A stretch of DNA of 64,000 nt from Streptomyces showdoensis. GTDB lineage: Bacteria; Actinomycetota; Actinomycetes; Streptomycetales; Streptomycetaceae. The notes below the pieces were generated by a model. It made no database searches. It had not been told where the DNA came from and saw only the letters and a program-made list of their open reading frames with translations. Each line of letters opens with the position of its first letter. Positions within the stretch are counted from its first letter, which is position 1. Made by a program: the position numbers and the translations under genes. The stretch spans positions 930,001 to 994,000 of the forward strand of contig NZ_BAAAXG010000026.1 in NCBI RefSeq assembly GCF_039535475.1, read 5' to 3'. Below are positions 53,302 through 61,828 of this stretch, piece after piece.

Positions 53302-54789
53302 GTGGCGTCCATACCGGCGGGGCCGTCCGCCCTCGTCCTCTTCGGCATGACCGGCGACCTCTCCCGGCGCAAGCTGCTGCCCGCCCTGTACGACCTGACC
53401 CAGCGGGGCCTGCTGCCCCCGGGGTTCCCGGTGGTCGGGTTCGCCCGGGAGGGCGGCACGGAGTTCGTGCGGATCGCCCGCGAGGCCGTCCGCGCCCATG
53501 CCCGTACCCCCTTCCGGGAGGAGGTGTGGGCGCGGTTCGCCGCCGGACTGCGGTTCGTCGAGGGCGAGTTCGGTGACGACACCGCGTACGAGCTGCTGCG
53601 CAAGGAGCTCGACGCGCTGCCCGGCACGGCCGGCAACATGGCGTTCTACCTCTCCGTGCCGCCCCGCTTCTTCCCGCTGGTGGTCGAGCGGTTGACCCGC
53701 CACGGCCTGGCCGGGCACGGTCCGGCCGGGCCGCACGGCGGCGGCTGGCGGCGGGCGGTGGTCGAGAAGCCCTTCGGGCACGACCTGGCCTCCGCGCGGG
53801 AGCTGGAGGCGGTCCTGGACCGGGCGTTCGCACCGGATCAGGTCTTCCGCATCGACCACTACCTGGGCAAGGAGACCGTCCAGAACCTGCTGGCGTTCCG
53901 CTTCGCCAACGCCCTGTTCGAGCCGGTCTGGAACCGCTCGTACGTGGACCACGTGCAGATCACCATGGCCGAGGACATCGGCATCGGCGACCGGGCGGGG
54001 TACTACGAGGGGGTCGGCGCGGCCCGTGACGTGCTGCAGAACCACCTCCTCCAGCTCCTGGCGCTGACCGCGATGGACGAGCCCGCCTCCTTCGCCGCGG
54101 GCGCGATCGCCGCCGAGAAGGCGAAGGTGCTGCGGTCCGTACGGCTGCCCCGGGACCTGGCGCGCGGCGCGGTCCGGGGCCAGTACACGGACGGCCGGGC
54201 CGGCGGGCGCCCGGCGGCGGGCTTCCTCCGGGAGCCGGGGGTCGGCCCGCGCTCCCGCACCGACACCTACGCGGCGGTCCGCCTGGAGATCGACAGCAGG
54301 CGCTGGGCGGGGGTGCCGTTCTACCTGCGGACCGGGAAGCGGCTCGCCCGCCGGGTCACCGAGATCGCGGTCGCCTTCCAGGAGGCGCCGAGCACCCCCT
54401 TCGCGGCGGCCTCCACCCGGCGGCTCGGCCCGAACACGGTGGTCTTCCGGGTGCAGCCCGACGAGGGCGTGTCCGTGCGGCTCGGCTCCAAGGTCCCGGG
54501 CAGCGCGATGGAGATCCGGGACGTGACCATGGACTTCGCGTACGGCGACAGCTTCGAGGAGTCGAGCCCCGAGGCCTACGAACGGCTGATCCTCGACGTC
54601 CTGCTCGGCGATCCGCTGCTCTTCCCGCGCGCCGAGGAGGTCGAGCTGTCCTGGCGGATCCTCGACCCGGTCGAGCGGCACTGGGCGGCGGACCCGGCGG
54701 CGCCCGCGCCCTACCCGGCCGGCGGCTGGGGCCCGGCCGAGGCGGACGAGCTGCTCGCCCGGGAGGGCCGCCGCTGGCGCAGGCCCTGA
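53302..54789 (+). CDS. zwf: Glucose-6-phosphate 1-dehydrogenase
   Basis: This 495-aa enzyme has the NADP site [20 protein letters not shown], the EKPFGHDL loop and the catalytic [13 protein letters not shown], plus the C-terminal domain ([19 protein letters not shown]). It oxidises glucose 6-phosphate to 6-phosphogluconolactone and makes NADPH. GTG at 53302 was chosen because GGAG lies eight bases upstream; GTG at 53293 overlaps that site. It is not next to tal/tkt/opcA, so it is probably an extra copy serving this locus. Confidence 0.93.
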   Translation: MASIPAGPSALVLFGMTGDLSRRKLLPALYDLTQRGLLPPGFPVVGFAREGGTEFVRIAREAVRAHARTPFREEVWARFAAGLRFVEGEFGDDTAYELLRKELDALPGTAGNMAFYLSVPPRFFPLVVERLTRHGLAGHGPAGPHGGGWRRAVVEKPFGHDLASARELEAVLDRAFAPDQVFRIDHYLGKETVQNLLAFRFANALFEPVWNRSYVDHVQITMAEDIGIGDRAGYYEGVGAARDVLQNHLLQLLALTAMDEPASFAAGAIAAEKAKVLRSVRLPRDLARGAVRGQYTDGRAGGRPAAGFLREPGVGPRSRTDTYAAVRLEIDSRRWAGVPFYLRTGKRLARRVTEIAVAFQEAPSTPFAAASTRRLGPNTVVFRVQPDEGVSVRLGSKVPGSAMEIRDVTMDFAYGDSFEESSPEAYERLILDVLLGDPLLFPRAEEVELSWRILDPVERHWAADPAAPAPYPAGGWGPAEADELLAREGRRWRRP

Positions 54790-54848
54790 GCCCCGTACAT
54801 CCCGCCCGGCCCCGTCATACCCTCAGAGAAGAATCGAGATGAGCCGAC

Positions 54849-55637
54849 ATGCCCACTCCCGAGCACTCCACCGTCCCCGAGCACTCCACCGTCCCCGAGC
54901 ACTCCGCCGTCCCCGAGCACTCCGCCGTCCCCGCAGACCCCTCTGTCCCCGCGGACCTCTCCGGTCACCGCGTCCTCTTCGTCCTCACCAGCCACGGCGA
55001 GCTCGGTGACAGCGGTCAGCCGACCGGCTTCCACCTCGGCGAGACGATCGAGCCCTGGCGGATCCTCCGCGACGCCGGGCACACCGTGGAGTTCGCGTCC
55101 GTGCGCGGCGGCCGGCCGCCCATGATCGGCCACGACCCCTCGGACCCCACCCACGCGGCCTTCCTCGCCGACCCGGCGGGCGGCGCCCTCGTCGACGCCG
55201 CCCCGCGTCCCGAGGACCTGGACCCCGCCGCGTACCGGGGCGTCTACTTCGTGGGCGGCCACGGCACCATGTGGGACTTCCACGAGCACCCGCCGCTGCA
55301 CGGGATCATCCGGGCCGTGTACGGGAGCGGCGGCGTGGTCGCGGCCCTCTGCCACGGTCCCGCGGCCCTGGTGGGCGTGCGGCTGGCCGGGGGCGGGCTG
55401 CTCCTCGACGGGCAGGCGGTGACCTCCTTCTCCCACGAGGGCGAGACCGCCCGCGGCCTGGACACCGTGGTCCCCTTCTCCCTCCAGCACGCCCTGGAGA
55501 AGGACGGCGGCGCCTACAGCTGCGCGCCGGACCGGCACCCGCACGTGGTGGTGAGCGGGCGGCTGGTCACCGGGCAGAACCCGCAGTCCGCCGACGGCCT
55601 CGGCCGGCGGATGGCGGAGCTCCTGGCCGCCGTCTGA
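54849..55637 (+). CDS. DJ-1/PfpI family protein (Hsp31/type-1 glutamine-amidotransferase-like), copy 2
   Basis: This 262-aa protein has an N-terminal run of PEHSTVP/PEHSAVP repeats (residues 4-30), then an Hsp31-like domain: VLFVLTSHGELGDSGQPTG, conserved E65, FVGGHGTMWDF and nucleophile C168-H169 in AALCHGPAALVG, ending VVVSGRLVTGQNPQSA. These residues match the glyoxalase III/deglycase group. It follows zwf by 59 bp and is convergent with the ABM gene. Confidence 0.92.
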   Translation: MPTPEHSTVPEHSTVPEHSAVPEHSAVPADPSVPADLSGHRVLFVLTSHGELGDSGQPTGFHLGETIEPWRILRDAGHTVEFASVRGGRPPMIGHDPSDPTHAAFLADPAGGALVDAAPRPEDLDPAAYRGVYFVGGHGTMWDFHEHPPLHGIIRAVYGSGGVVAALCHGPAALVGVRLAGGGLLLDGQAVTSFSHEGETARGLDTVVPFSLQHALEKDGGAYSCAPDRHPHVVVSGRLVTGQNPQSADGLGRRMAELLAAV

Positions 55638-55641
55638 ACCC

Positions 55642-55657
55642 CCCGCCGGCCGGCGGG
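55642..55657. terminator. Short perfect palindrome between convergent genes
   Basis: CCCGCCGGCCGGCGGG fills the 21-bp gap between the DJ-1 copy 2 stop and the ABM gene stop and could terminate both. Confidence 0.7.
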
Positions 55658-55658
55658 C

Positions 55659-55946
55659 TCAGACGCCGGTACAGACCGTGACCTGCCGCTCCTCCAGGAG
55701 CGGCACGGCCGTGCCGACCACCAGGGTCCGGAAGTGTTCGGACTCCCGGTGGGCCGCGAGCGCGGCCTCGTCCGCGTACCCCTCGAAGAGCACGAACTCG
55801 CGGCGGTTCTCCGTCGCGCGCACCGCGCGGTACTCCAGGCAGCCGGGCTCGGCCCGGCTGGCCGCGGAGATCTCCGGCAGCAGTTCCGCGACGCGCTCGT
55901 CCTCGCCGGTCCTGGCGAGCCAACGCGCCACCACGTAAATAGCCAT
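55659..55946 (-). CDS. ABM (antibiotic biosynthesis monooxygenase) domain protein
   Basis: This 95-aa ferredoxin-fold protein begins MAIYVVARWLARTGEDERVA and contains SRAEPGCLEYRAVRATENRR, FVLFEGYADEAALAAHRES and EHFRTLVVG. It is of the YgiN/quinol-monooxygenase type, which oxidises quinols or polyketide rings without cofactors. ATG at 55946 follows AAGGAGTGGGA; an ATG 21 bases upstream has no such site. Confidence 0.9.
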   Translation of the reverse strand: MAIYVVARWLARTGEDERVAELLPEISAASRAEPGCLEYRAVRATENRREFVLFEGYADEAALAAHRESEHFRTLVVGTAVPLLEERQVTVCTGV

Positions 55947-56037
55947 TCCCACTCCTTCGTCATGCATTTCCTGACGTCCCGAACATTAACGGTCCGGGCA
56001 CATCGGGAAATTTATGGCGGGTATAGGGGATGGCTCT

Positions 56038-56793
56038 TTACGTACGTGTCTGCGCGAGGGGGTGTACGGCCGGGGCTCTTCTCGACCAGCCCTCGGGGAG
56101 CGGCCGGCCGGTGACCAGCTCCATCGCCTGCGCCGCGACGGCGACGGCCGAGGCGGGGTTCTGGCCGGTGATCAGGCGCCCGTCGACGACGACGTGGCTG
56201 CGGAAGGGCTCGCCCGCCAGATAGCGCGCGCCGCGCTGTTCGAGGGCCTCGTCGAGGAAGTACGGCACCACGCCGTCGAGGCCCACCGCCCGTTCCTCCG
56301 CCTGCGTGAAGGCGGTCACCCGGCGCCCTTCGACGAGCGGGCGCCCGTCGGGCGCGGCGACGCCGAGGAGGGCTCCGACCCCGTGGCAGACGGCCGCGAG
56401 GACGCCGCCGGACTCCGTGAACTTCCCCAGAAATCTCGCGAGTTGCTCGTCCTCGGGCAGATCGAGGATGGCGCCGTGGCCGCCCGCGACGAAGACGACG
56501 CCGAAGTCGGCCGGATCGAGCAGCCCGGGCGTCACCGTCGACGCGAGCCGCTCCCGTACGAGACCGTCCTCCAGGAACATGCGCTGCGGCGGGTCGGAGC
56601 GGTCCACGCCGCCCATCGGGGGCGTGCCCGCGCGCGTGCTCGCGAAGGCGTAGTCCCAGCCCGCGGTGACGAGCGCCAGCCATGGATAGGCGGCCTCCGG
56701 CAGCCAGAAGCCGGCCGAGCGGCCGCCCGGCAGCCGCTCGACGCTGGTGAGGACGATGAGCCCTCGCTCTCTCACGGGCACCGGCGCAGGCAT
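56038..56793 (-). CDS. DJ-1/PfpI family protein (Hsp31-like), copy 3
   Basis: This 251-aa protein has the same plan as copies 2 and 4: GLIVLTSVERLPGGRSAGFW, E33, VFVAGGHGAILDLP and nucleophile C136-H137 in AAVCHGVGALLG, then VVVDGRLITGQNPASA. It is more diverged: the GHGTMWD of the others is GHGAILD here, and it has an extended C-terminus. ATG at 56793 follows GTGAGG. It is divergent from copy 4, sharing a 199-bp AT-richer promoter region. Confidence 0.9.
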   Translation of the reverse strand: MPAPVPVRERGLIVLTSVERLPGGRSAGFWLPEAAYPWLALVTAGWDYAFASTRAGTPPMGGVDRSDPPQRMFLEDGLVRERLASTVTPGLLDPADFGVVFVAGGHGAILDLPEDEQLARFLGKFTESGGVLAAVCHGVGALLGVAAPDGRPLVEGRRVTAFTQAEERAVGLDGVVPYFLDEALEQRGARYLAGEPFRSHVVVDGRLITGQNPASAVAVAAQAMELVTGRPLPEGWSRRAPAVHPLAQTRT

Positions 56794-56992
56794 CGTTGCC
56801 TCACTTTCCCATTACCGCGGGTTTCTTGACCATTAAAGCATGCACCCGCTTATCGCCCCCCATAAATTAATTCATAGGGGTCATGCGGTTGATTATTTGA
56901 AAGGCGTGGCTATCCGTCCGTAGATTCCTGGATATCAGCAGCGGTCCGGGGCACCCCCGGCCGGCGTTTTCCTCGCATTCTGGAGAGCCACC
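56794..56992. promoter_or_regulatory. AT-rich divergent promoter region between DJ-1 copies 3 and 4
   Basis: The gap is strikingly AT-rich for this genome, with CATAAATTAATTCATAGGGG and nearby CATGC copies on both sides (56839 and 56882 areas). It probably holds back-to-back promoters and a regulator site; the LysR gene beyond copy 4 is the obvious candidate. No coding sequence is seen. Confidence 0.6.
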
Positions 56993-57667
56993 ATGGCCAA
57001 GAAGGTCCTCTTCGCCCTGACCAGCCACGACCGGCTCGGTGACACGGGCCGCACCACCGGCTTCTACGTCCCCGAGGTCGCCCACCCCGCCGAGGTGTTC
57101 CGCGCGGCGGGCTACGAGATCGCCTACGTCTCCGTCCAGGGCGGCGCCGCCCCGCAGGACGGCGTCAACCCCGACGACGCCGTGGTCTCCGCCTTCCTCG
57201 GCGACGAGGACAACGCCGCGGCCCTGGCCGCCACGCCCAAGCCGGCCGAGCTCAGCGCCGAGGACTTCGACGTCGTCTACTTCGCCGGCGGCCACGGCAC
57301 CATGTGGGACTTCCCGGACTCCGTGGAGCTCGCCGAGCTCGCCGCCGGCGTCTACGAGCGCGGCGGCGTCGTCGCGGCCGTCTGCCACGGCCCGGCCGGC
57401 CTGGTGAACCTCAAGCTCTCCGACGGCTCGTACCTCGTCGACGGCAAGCAGGTCTCCTCCTTCACCGACGAGGAGGAGGCGGCGGTCGGCCTCACCGGCG
57501 TGGTGCCCTTCCTGCTCCAGACCAAGCTGGAGGAGCGCGGGGCCAAGTTCACCAAGGCCCCGAACTTCGCCGAGCACGCGGTCGCCGACTCCCGCCTCGT
57601 GACCGGCCAGAACCCGGCCTCGGCCGCCAAGGTCGCCGAGCTCGCCGTCGCCGAGCTGGGCGCCTGA
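56993..57667 (+). CDS. DJ-1/PfpI family protein (Hsp31-like), copy 4
   Basis: This 224-aa protein is closest to copy 2: VLFALTSHDRLGDTGRTTGF, E28, YFAGGHGTMWDFPD, nucleophile C131-H132 in AAVCHGPAGLVN and DSRLVTGQNPASA. All three catalytic positions are intact, fitting glyoxalase III or protein-deglycase activity. ATG at 56993 follows TGGAGAG. It lies just upstream of the LysR gene on the same strand. Confidence 0.93.
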   Translation: MAKKVLFALTSHDRLGDTGRTTGFYVPEVAHPAEVFRAAGYEIAYVSVQGGAAPQDGVNPDDAVVSAFLGDEDNAAALAATPKPAELSAEDFDVVYFAGGHGTMWDFPDSVELAELAAGVYERGGVVAAVCHGPAGLVNLKLSDGSYLVDGKQVSSFTDEEEAAVGLTGVVPFLLQTKLEERGAKFTKAPNFAEHAVADSRLVTGQNPASAAKVAELAVAELGA

Positions 57668-57717
57668 CCCGCGCGACGCCCCGGGCCGCCGCTCGCCGCC
57701 CGGCGCGTCGCACCCGT

Positions 57718-57827
57718 CCGACGGACCCGCTCTCCGTGCCGTATCCACCCCCGCCGCGGCGCGCGAGAACGGGTCCGTCGGGCTGTCCGGCGCGTCTCAC
57801 CCCGGGAACCGTCAGCCGGTGTGAGAC
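57718..57827. promoter_or_regulatory. Inverted repeats between DJ-1 copy 4 and the LysR gene
   Basis: CCGACGGACCCG (57718-57729) pairs with CGGGTCCGTCGG (57770-57781), probably a terminator for copy 4. Nearer the LysR start, GTCTCAC (57794-57800) and GTGAGAC (57821-57827) form a dyad that could be an autoregulatory LysR site. The remainder of the 259-bp gap shows nothing else. Confidence 0.55.
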
Positions 57828-57926
57828 GACAGTCCTGACATAATCGGGCCTTCGAGGCTGCACGGGGGCCCGGAAAACGATGATCTGTGACCAGATCTGT
57901 CAGTTCGGGAAGCATCGGGGGATGCC

Positions 57927-58829
57927 TTGTCCGTACAACTCAACTGGCTGCGCACATTCGTGACGGTCTACCGACTGGGTTCGTTCACGAAGGCCGCACA
58001 CCGGCTCGGCATCTCACAACCCGCGGTCACCCACCAGATCCGCAACCTCGAGAAGGAGATGGGCCGCCCGCTCTTCGAGCGGCTGCCGCACGGCACGCAG
58101 CCCACGCCGGCCGCCGACGGCCTGCTCCGCGAGGTGCAGGGCCCGGTGGACGCCCTGGGCCAGGCCGTCCAGCGCTCCCTGGGCAACGAGGTGGCCCACC
58201 GGCCCCTCTACATCGGCGGCCCGGTCGAACTCACGACCACCCGCCTCATCCCGTCCGTCAGCGACCTCGTCGCGGAGGGCATGCAGTTCCGCTTCCGCTT
58301 CGGCCTCGCCGAGGAGCTCCTCACCGACCTGGGCGCCGGCGAACTGGACCTCGTGCTGTCCACCATCCGGCCGCGCTCCCGCGGGATCAGCGCGACGCCC
58401 CTGGTGGACGAGGAGTTCGTGCTCCTCGCCTCCGCCGAGCTGGCCGCCCGCATCCCGTGCGACCAGCTGGCCACCGAGGGCCCCTCGGTCCTCGACGGCG
58501 TCCCGCTCATCAGCTACGCCGAGTCCCTGCCGATCATCCGGCGCTACTGGCGCACGGTCTTCGACACCGTGCCCGTGGTCACGCCCGCCGTCGTCGTCCC
58601 CGACCTGCGCGGCGCCCTCGCGGCGGTCCGGTCCTCGGCGGGCATCTCCATCCTGCCCACGTACCTGTGCGCCGAGGAGATGGCGTCCGGCGACGTCGTC
58701 CCGCTGCTCCAGCCCGAGGTCCCGCCGATCAACACCTTCTACCTGGCCGTCCGCCAGGGCGAGCTGTCCCACCCGCAGCTGGCCCTCCTCCACGGTCACC
58801 TGTTGATGAAGGGCCAGCTGTGGACGTGA
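57927..58829 (+). CDS. LysR-family transcriptional regulator
   Basis: This 300-aa regulator has the LysR HTH (LNWLRTFVTVYRLGSFTKAA and LGISQPAVTHQIRNLEKEMG) and a substrate-binding domain of the usual length. The start is TTG at 57927 behind GGGGGA; no ATG or GTG start fits the conserved N-terminus. It closes the DJ-1 locus and is the likely regulator of the divergent DJ-1 genes. Confidence 0.93.
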   Translation: MSVQLNWLRTFVTVYRLGSFTKAAHRLGISQPAVTHQIRNLEKEMGRPLFERLPHGTQPTPAADGLLREVQGPVDALGQAVQRSLGNEVAHRPLYIGGPVELTTTRLIPSVSDLVAEGMQFRFRFGLAEELLTDLGAGELDLVLSTIRPRSRGISATPLVDEEFVLLASAELAARIPCDQLATEGPSVLDGVPLISYAESLPIIRRYWRTVFDTVPVVTPAVVVPDLRGALAAVRSSAGISILPTYLCAEEMASGDVVPLLQPEVPPINTFYLAVRQGELSHPQLALLHGHLLMKGQLWT

Positions 58830-58851
58830 CGCGCGGGCGTCCCTGACGGGG

Positions 58852-60162
58852 TTACGCGTCCGCGCCGGCCTTACGGCGCCGCACGAGCACCATCGCGCCG
58901 GCGCCGAGCACGACCGCCGCGCCGCCCGTCAGGGCGATCGGCAGGGTCGAGAAGTCCGCGCCGGTGGTCGCGAGGGCGTCACCGGACGTGCCGGACGTGC
59001 CGGACGTGCCGCCGGTCACCGGCGCCTGCGACGAACCGCCCTGCTCGGCGGTGTCGCCGTTGCCGGAGCCCTTGCCGGAGCCCTTGTCGGAGCCCTCCTC
59101 GGAGCCCTTGTCGGGGGCCGGCTCGCCAGGCCTGTGGCTGATGACGAACTGCTCGTAGCCGCCGTCCTTCGCGACGCCGCAGGAGCCGGTCGTGTCGCTG
59201 TAGCGGGCCGGGTCGACGACCAGTTCACCCTTGGTGGACTCGGTCTCGGCGTCCACGCTCACCCTGAGCTTGAAGTCGACGGAGCCACCGGGCTTGAGCG
59301 CAGAGGAGAGGTGGGCGTACCCCTTTCCGCCGGTCTGCCACTTCGGGCTGTCCGCCGAGGACCACGCGAGGTGCACGTGGCGCCAGTCCTGCTCGATCCG
59401 ATCCCAGCCGAAGGCGAAGGCGCTCGACGTCACCTTCTCCAAGGTGCGCTCGCTCGTGTTGGTGACTCGGTACGTGAAGACGCCGCTGCCGCCGGCCTCG
59501 ATCGCCTTCGGACCCGTCATCGAGACGGCCAGCACGTCGTCCCGCGCGCAGTCCTTCTCCCCCGCCGCCTTCTCGGCGTCGGCGAGCTCCTTCTTGGCGG
59601 CGTCGAGGGCCTTGAGGGCGTCCTCCTTCGCGGAGCGGGCCACGGCGGCCTCGTGCGCGGCGGCGGCCTGCGCGTCCACCAAGTCGCCGCTCGCGCGCTC
59701 GGCCTTCGCGTCCGCCGCCGTCTTCGCGGCCACGGCCTGGTCGACGGCCTTCTGCGCGGCGTCCACGGCCTTCTGCGCCGCGGCCTCCTGCTCGGCGGTC
59801 GCGTCGTCGGGCAGCGCGTCCTGGCCGGCCCGCGCCTTCTCCAGCTCGGCGTCGGCCTCCGTCTTCGCGGCGGCGGCGGCCTTGGCCTCCTTCTCGGCCG
59901 CGTCGGAGGCGACGGCGAGCGGGTGGTCGCCGCCCGGGCCCAGCGACTTGAGGGTGGCGAGGACCTTCTTCTGCACCTCGGCGTTCGCGGTGACGGCCGC
60001 GTCGTACGCCGCCTGCGCCTTGGTGACCGCGAGCCGCAGCTGCTCGATCGTCGGCTTCGCCTCCTGCCGTACGTCCGCGAATGCGGGCGCGGCGGAAAGG
60101 GCCACGACGGGTGCGGTGAGGGCCGCGGCGACGGCGGTCGCGAGAATGTGACGGAACTTCAT
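58852..60162 (-). CDS. LAXTG sortase-anchored coiled-coil surface protein, copy 1
   Basis: This 436-aa exported protein has a signal peptide (KFRHILATAVAAALTAPVVA, cut near AFA), an Ala/Lys/Glu-rich coiled-coil region (about residues 38-205), a beta-rich domain (about 210-335) with a Cys pair, a Gly/Ser/Lys linker and a C-terminal sorting signal LATTG followed by a hydrophobic helix and RRRK. LAXTG is the class E sortase motif of Streptomyces. ATG at 60162 follows GAAAGG. The adhesive or structural role is unknown. Confidence 0.9.
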   Translation of the reverse strand: MKFRHILATAVAAALTAPVVALSAAPAFADVRQEAKPTIEQLRLAVTKAQAAYDAAVTANAEVQKKVLATLKSLGPGGDHPLAVASDAAEKEAKAAAAAKTEADAELEKARAGQDALPDDATAEQEAAAQKAVDAAQKAVDQAVAAKTAADAKAERASGDLVDAQAAAAHEAAVARSAKEDALKALDAAKKELADAEKAAGEKDCARDDVLAVSMTGPKAIEAGGSGVFTYRVTNTSERTLEKVTSSAFAFGWDRIEQDWRHVHLAWSSADSPKWQTGGKGYAHLSSALKPGGSVDFKLRVSVDAETESTKGELVVDPARYSDTTGSCGVAKDGGYEQFVISHRPGEPAPDKGSEEGSDKGSGKGSGNGDTAEQGGSSQAPVTGGTSGTSGTSGDALATTGADFSTLPIALTGGAAVVLGAGAMVLVRRRKAGADA

Positions 60163-60176
60163 AAAAGGGCCTTTCA

Positions 60177-60219
60177 AAAGAAAAAAGGGGCCCCGATCCC
60201 GGAAAGCGGAATCGGGGCC
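60177..60219 (-). terminator. Rho-independent terminator between the two surface-protein genes
   Basis: Stem arms GGCCCCGAT/ATCGGGGCC plus inner CCG/CGG have a short loop. On the minus strand the stem is followed by CCCC and a run of six T. This is a classic intrinsic terminator, uncommon in this GC-rich genus, and it lies directly before the ribosome site of copy 1. Confidence 0.92.
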
Positions 60220-60242
60220 ACTCTCACGCTGTCCGCGCGCGA

Positions 60243-61541
60243 TTACGCGTCCGCGCCGGCCTTACGGCGACGCACGAGCACCATCGCGCCGGCGCCGAGC
60301 ACGACCGCCGCGCCGCCCGTGAGGGCGATCGGCAGGGTCGAGTTGCTCGAACCGGTCTTGGCAAGGGTGCCGCCGGTGGAGCCGGACGTGCCGCCGGTCA
60401 CCGCGGTGTCGGACGAACCGCCCTGCTGGGAGGTGTTGCCGTTGCCACCCGTGCTGGAGCCACCGTTGCCGGAGCCGCCCGTGCCCTTGCCCGGGGCGGG
60501 CTTGGCGGCCTTGACGACGGTGAACTCGGCGAAGGCGCCCTCGTCGCTGAAGCCGCAGGAGCCGTCCTTGTTCATGTAGCCACCGCCACCGGCCAGCACC
60601 GCGTCGCCGGCCTTGGCCTTGGCGTCGACGGTGACCTTCAGCTTGAAGTCGAAGGAGCCGCCCGGCTTGACCGCGGAGAGGCTGGAGAAGCCCTCCTCCT
60701 CGTCGACCGGCTGCCACTTCGGGCTGTTGGCCGAGGACCAGAGCACGCTGAGGTACTTGTCCTGGCCGTCGTCCAGGGAGAAGGCGTTGGCGTAGCCGCC
60801 GACCTCGTCGAAGGTCAGCTCCTTGCCCTTGTTGGTGAAGCGCAGGTTGTAGACGGCGCTGGTGCCGACCGTGACCTTCTTCGGGCCGGTGAGCGTGGTG
60901 ACGAAGTTCTTGTCGAAGTCGCAGTCCTCGCCCGGCTCCTCCTCCTCGGCGGCCTTGAGGGCGGCCTTGGCGGCGTCGAGGGTCTTGAGGGCGTCGGCCT
61001 TGGCCTTCTGCGCCTTGCCGATCTTGCGCGAGAGCTCGACTGCGGCGTCGTCGAAGGCTTTGTCCGCTGCGGTGTAGGCCGCGGCCTTGGTCTCGGCGGT
61101 GGTCTTCGCCTCGTCGGCTGCCTTCTGGGCGTCGTCGACGGCCTTCTGGGCGGCGTCCTTGTCGACCTGCGGGGCGTCGGCGGGCAGCGCGGCCAGCGCG
61201 TCCTTGGCCTTCGTCAGCGCCTCGTCGGCGAGGACCTTGGCGGCGGCGGCCTCGGCGGAGGCCTTCTTCGCCGCGGCGAGCGTGACGGCCAGCGGGTTGC
61301 TGGGCTTGTCGAACTCGTCCATGGCCCGCTGGGCGTCCGAGTCCGCGACGACGGCCGCGTCGTACGCGGCCTGCGCCTTGGTGACCGCGAGCCGGAGCTC
61401 CTCGATCGTGGGCTTCTTGGTCCGCTGCTCGGCGGCGGTACCCGGCTTGGTGTCCGCGAAGGCGGGCGCGGCGGAGAGGAGCACGACCGGGGTGGTCACG
61501 GCGGCGGCCACGGCGGTCGCGAGAATCCGACGGATCTTCAA
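60243..61541 (-). CDS. LAXTG sortase-anchored coiled-coil surface protein, copy 2
   Basis: This 432-aa paralog of the next gene has the same signal peptide core (IRRILATAVAAAVTTPVVLL), an Ala/Lys-rich coiled coil (about residues 45-205), a beta-rich domain with Cys residues, a Gly/Asn/Ser linker and the sorting signal LAKTG. The last 31 residues are identical in both copies. Start: TTG at 61541 aligns with the ATG of copy 1 and has AAAAGG at the same spacing; a TTG at 61565 is possible but adds eight unmatched residues. Confidence 0.9.
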   Translation of the reverse strand: MKIRRILATAVAAAVTTPVVLLSAAPAFADTKPGTAAEQRTKKPTIEELRLAVTKAQAAYDAAVVADSDAQRAMDEFDKPSNPLAVTLAAAKKASAEAAAAKVLADEALTKAKDALAALPADAPQVDKDAAQKAVDDAQKAADEAKTTAETKAAAYTAADKAFDDAAVELSRKIGKAQKAKADALKTLDAAKAALKAAEEEEPGEDCDFDKNFVTTLTGPKKVTVGTSAVYNLRFTNKGKELTFDEVGGYANAFSLDDGQDKYLSVLWSSANSPKWQPVDEEEGFSSLSAVKPGGSFDFKLKVTVDAKAKAGDAVLAGGGGYMNKDGSCGFSDEGAFAEFTVVKAAKPAPGKGTGGSGNGGSSTGGNGNTSQQGGSSDTAVTGGTSGSTGGTLAKTGSSNSTLPIALTGGAAVVLGAGAMVLVRRRKAGADA

Positions 61542-61640
61542 GATGGACCTTTTCTGGTCGGACAAAAGGAAAGGAGAGTTGTGGGGGCCGCGCCTGCGGA
61601 TAACTCACGCGGCGCGACGTCCACGAGATCGTATGACTGG

Positions 61641-61665
61641 AATACGACCCCGGAATAGTCGTATT
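61641..61665 (-). promoter_or_regulatory. 8-bp inverted repeat upstream of surface protein copy 2
   Basis: AATACGAC (61641-61648) and GTCGTATT (61658-61665) are perfect arms around a 9-base spacer, about 100 bp before the gene start. It is a candidate operator or promoter dyad. Confidence 0.55.
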
Positions 61666-61752
61666 GACGCGTTCGCGTCGACACAGCGAGCTCACAGCGG
61701 ACGCAAAGCGTGCGAACCCGGACAGTTGCCCACGGAGGCCCCGCTTTCCGTG

Positions 61753-61764
61753 TGACACATGTCA
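61753..61764 (+). promoter_or_regulatory. TGACA-CA-TGTCA dyad upstream of fumarylacetoacetase
   Basis: A perfect 5+2+5 inverted repeat lies 65 bp before the fahA start. It may be the site of a regulator of aromatic catabolism. Confidence 0.5.
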
Positions 61765-61828
61765 TCTGCGCCTCGCCGCCCGCCCCGTAACGTGTCCCCC
61801 ACACACCTGGAAAGCGAGGCAAGCACCG

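Noticed and set aside
56794..56992. AT-rich gap as a phage attachment site or origin
   Set aside because: No integrase, tRNA end or direct repeat pair flanks it; a divergent promoter explains it better.
48539..57667. Classical antibiotic gene cluster (PKS, NRPS or terpene)
   Set aside because: No ketosynthase, adenylation, carrier-protein or terpene-cyclase sequence is present; the locus can only be called an unusual small-molecule or stress locus.
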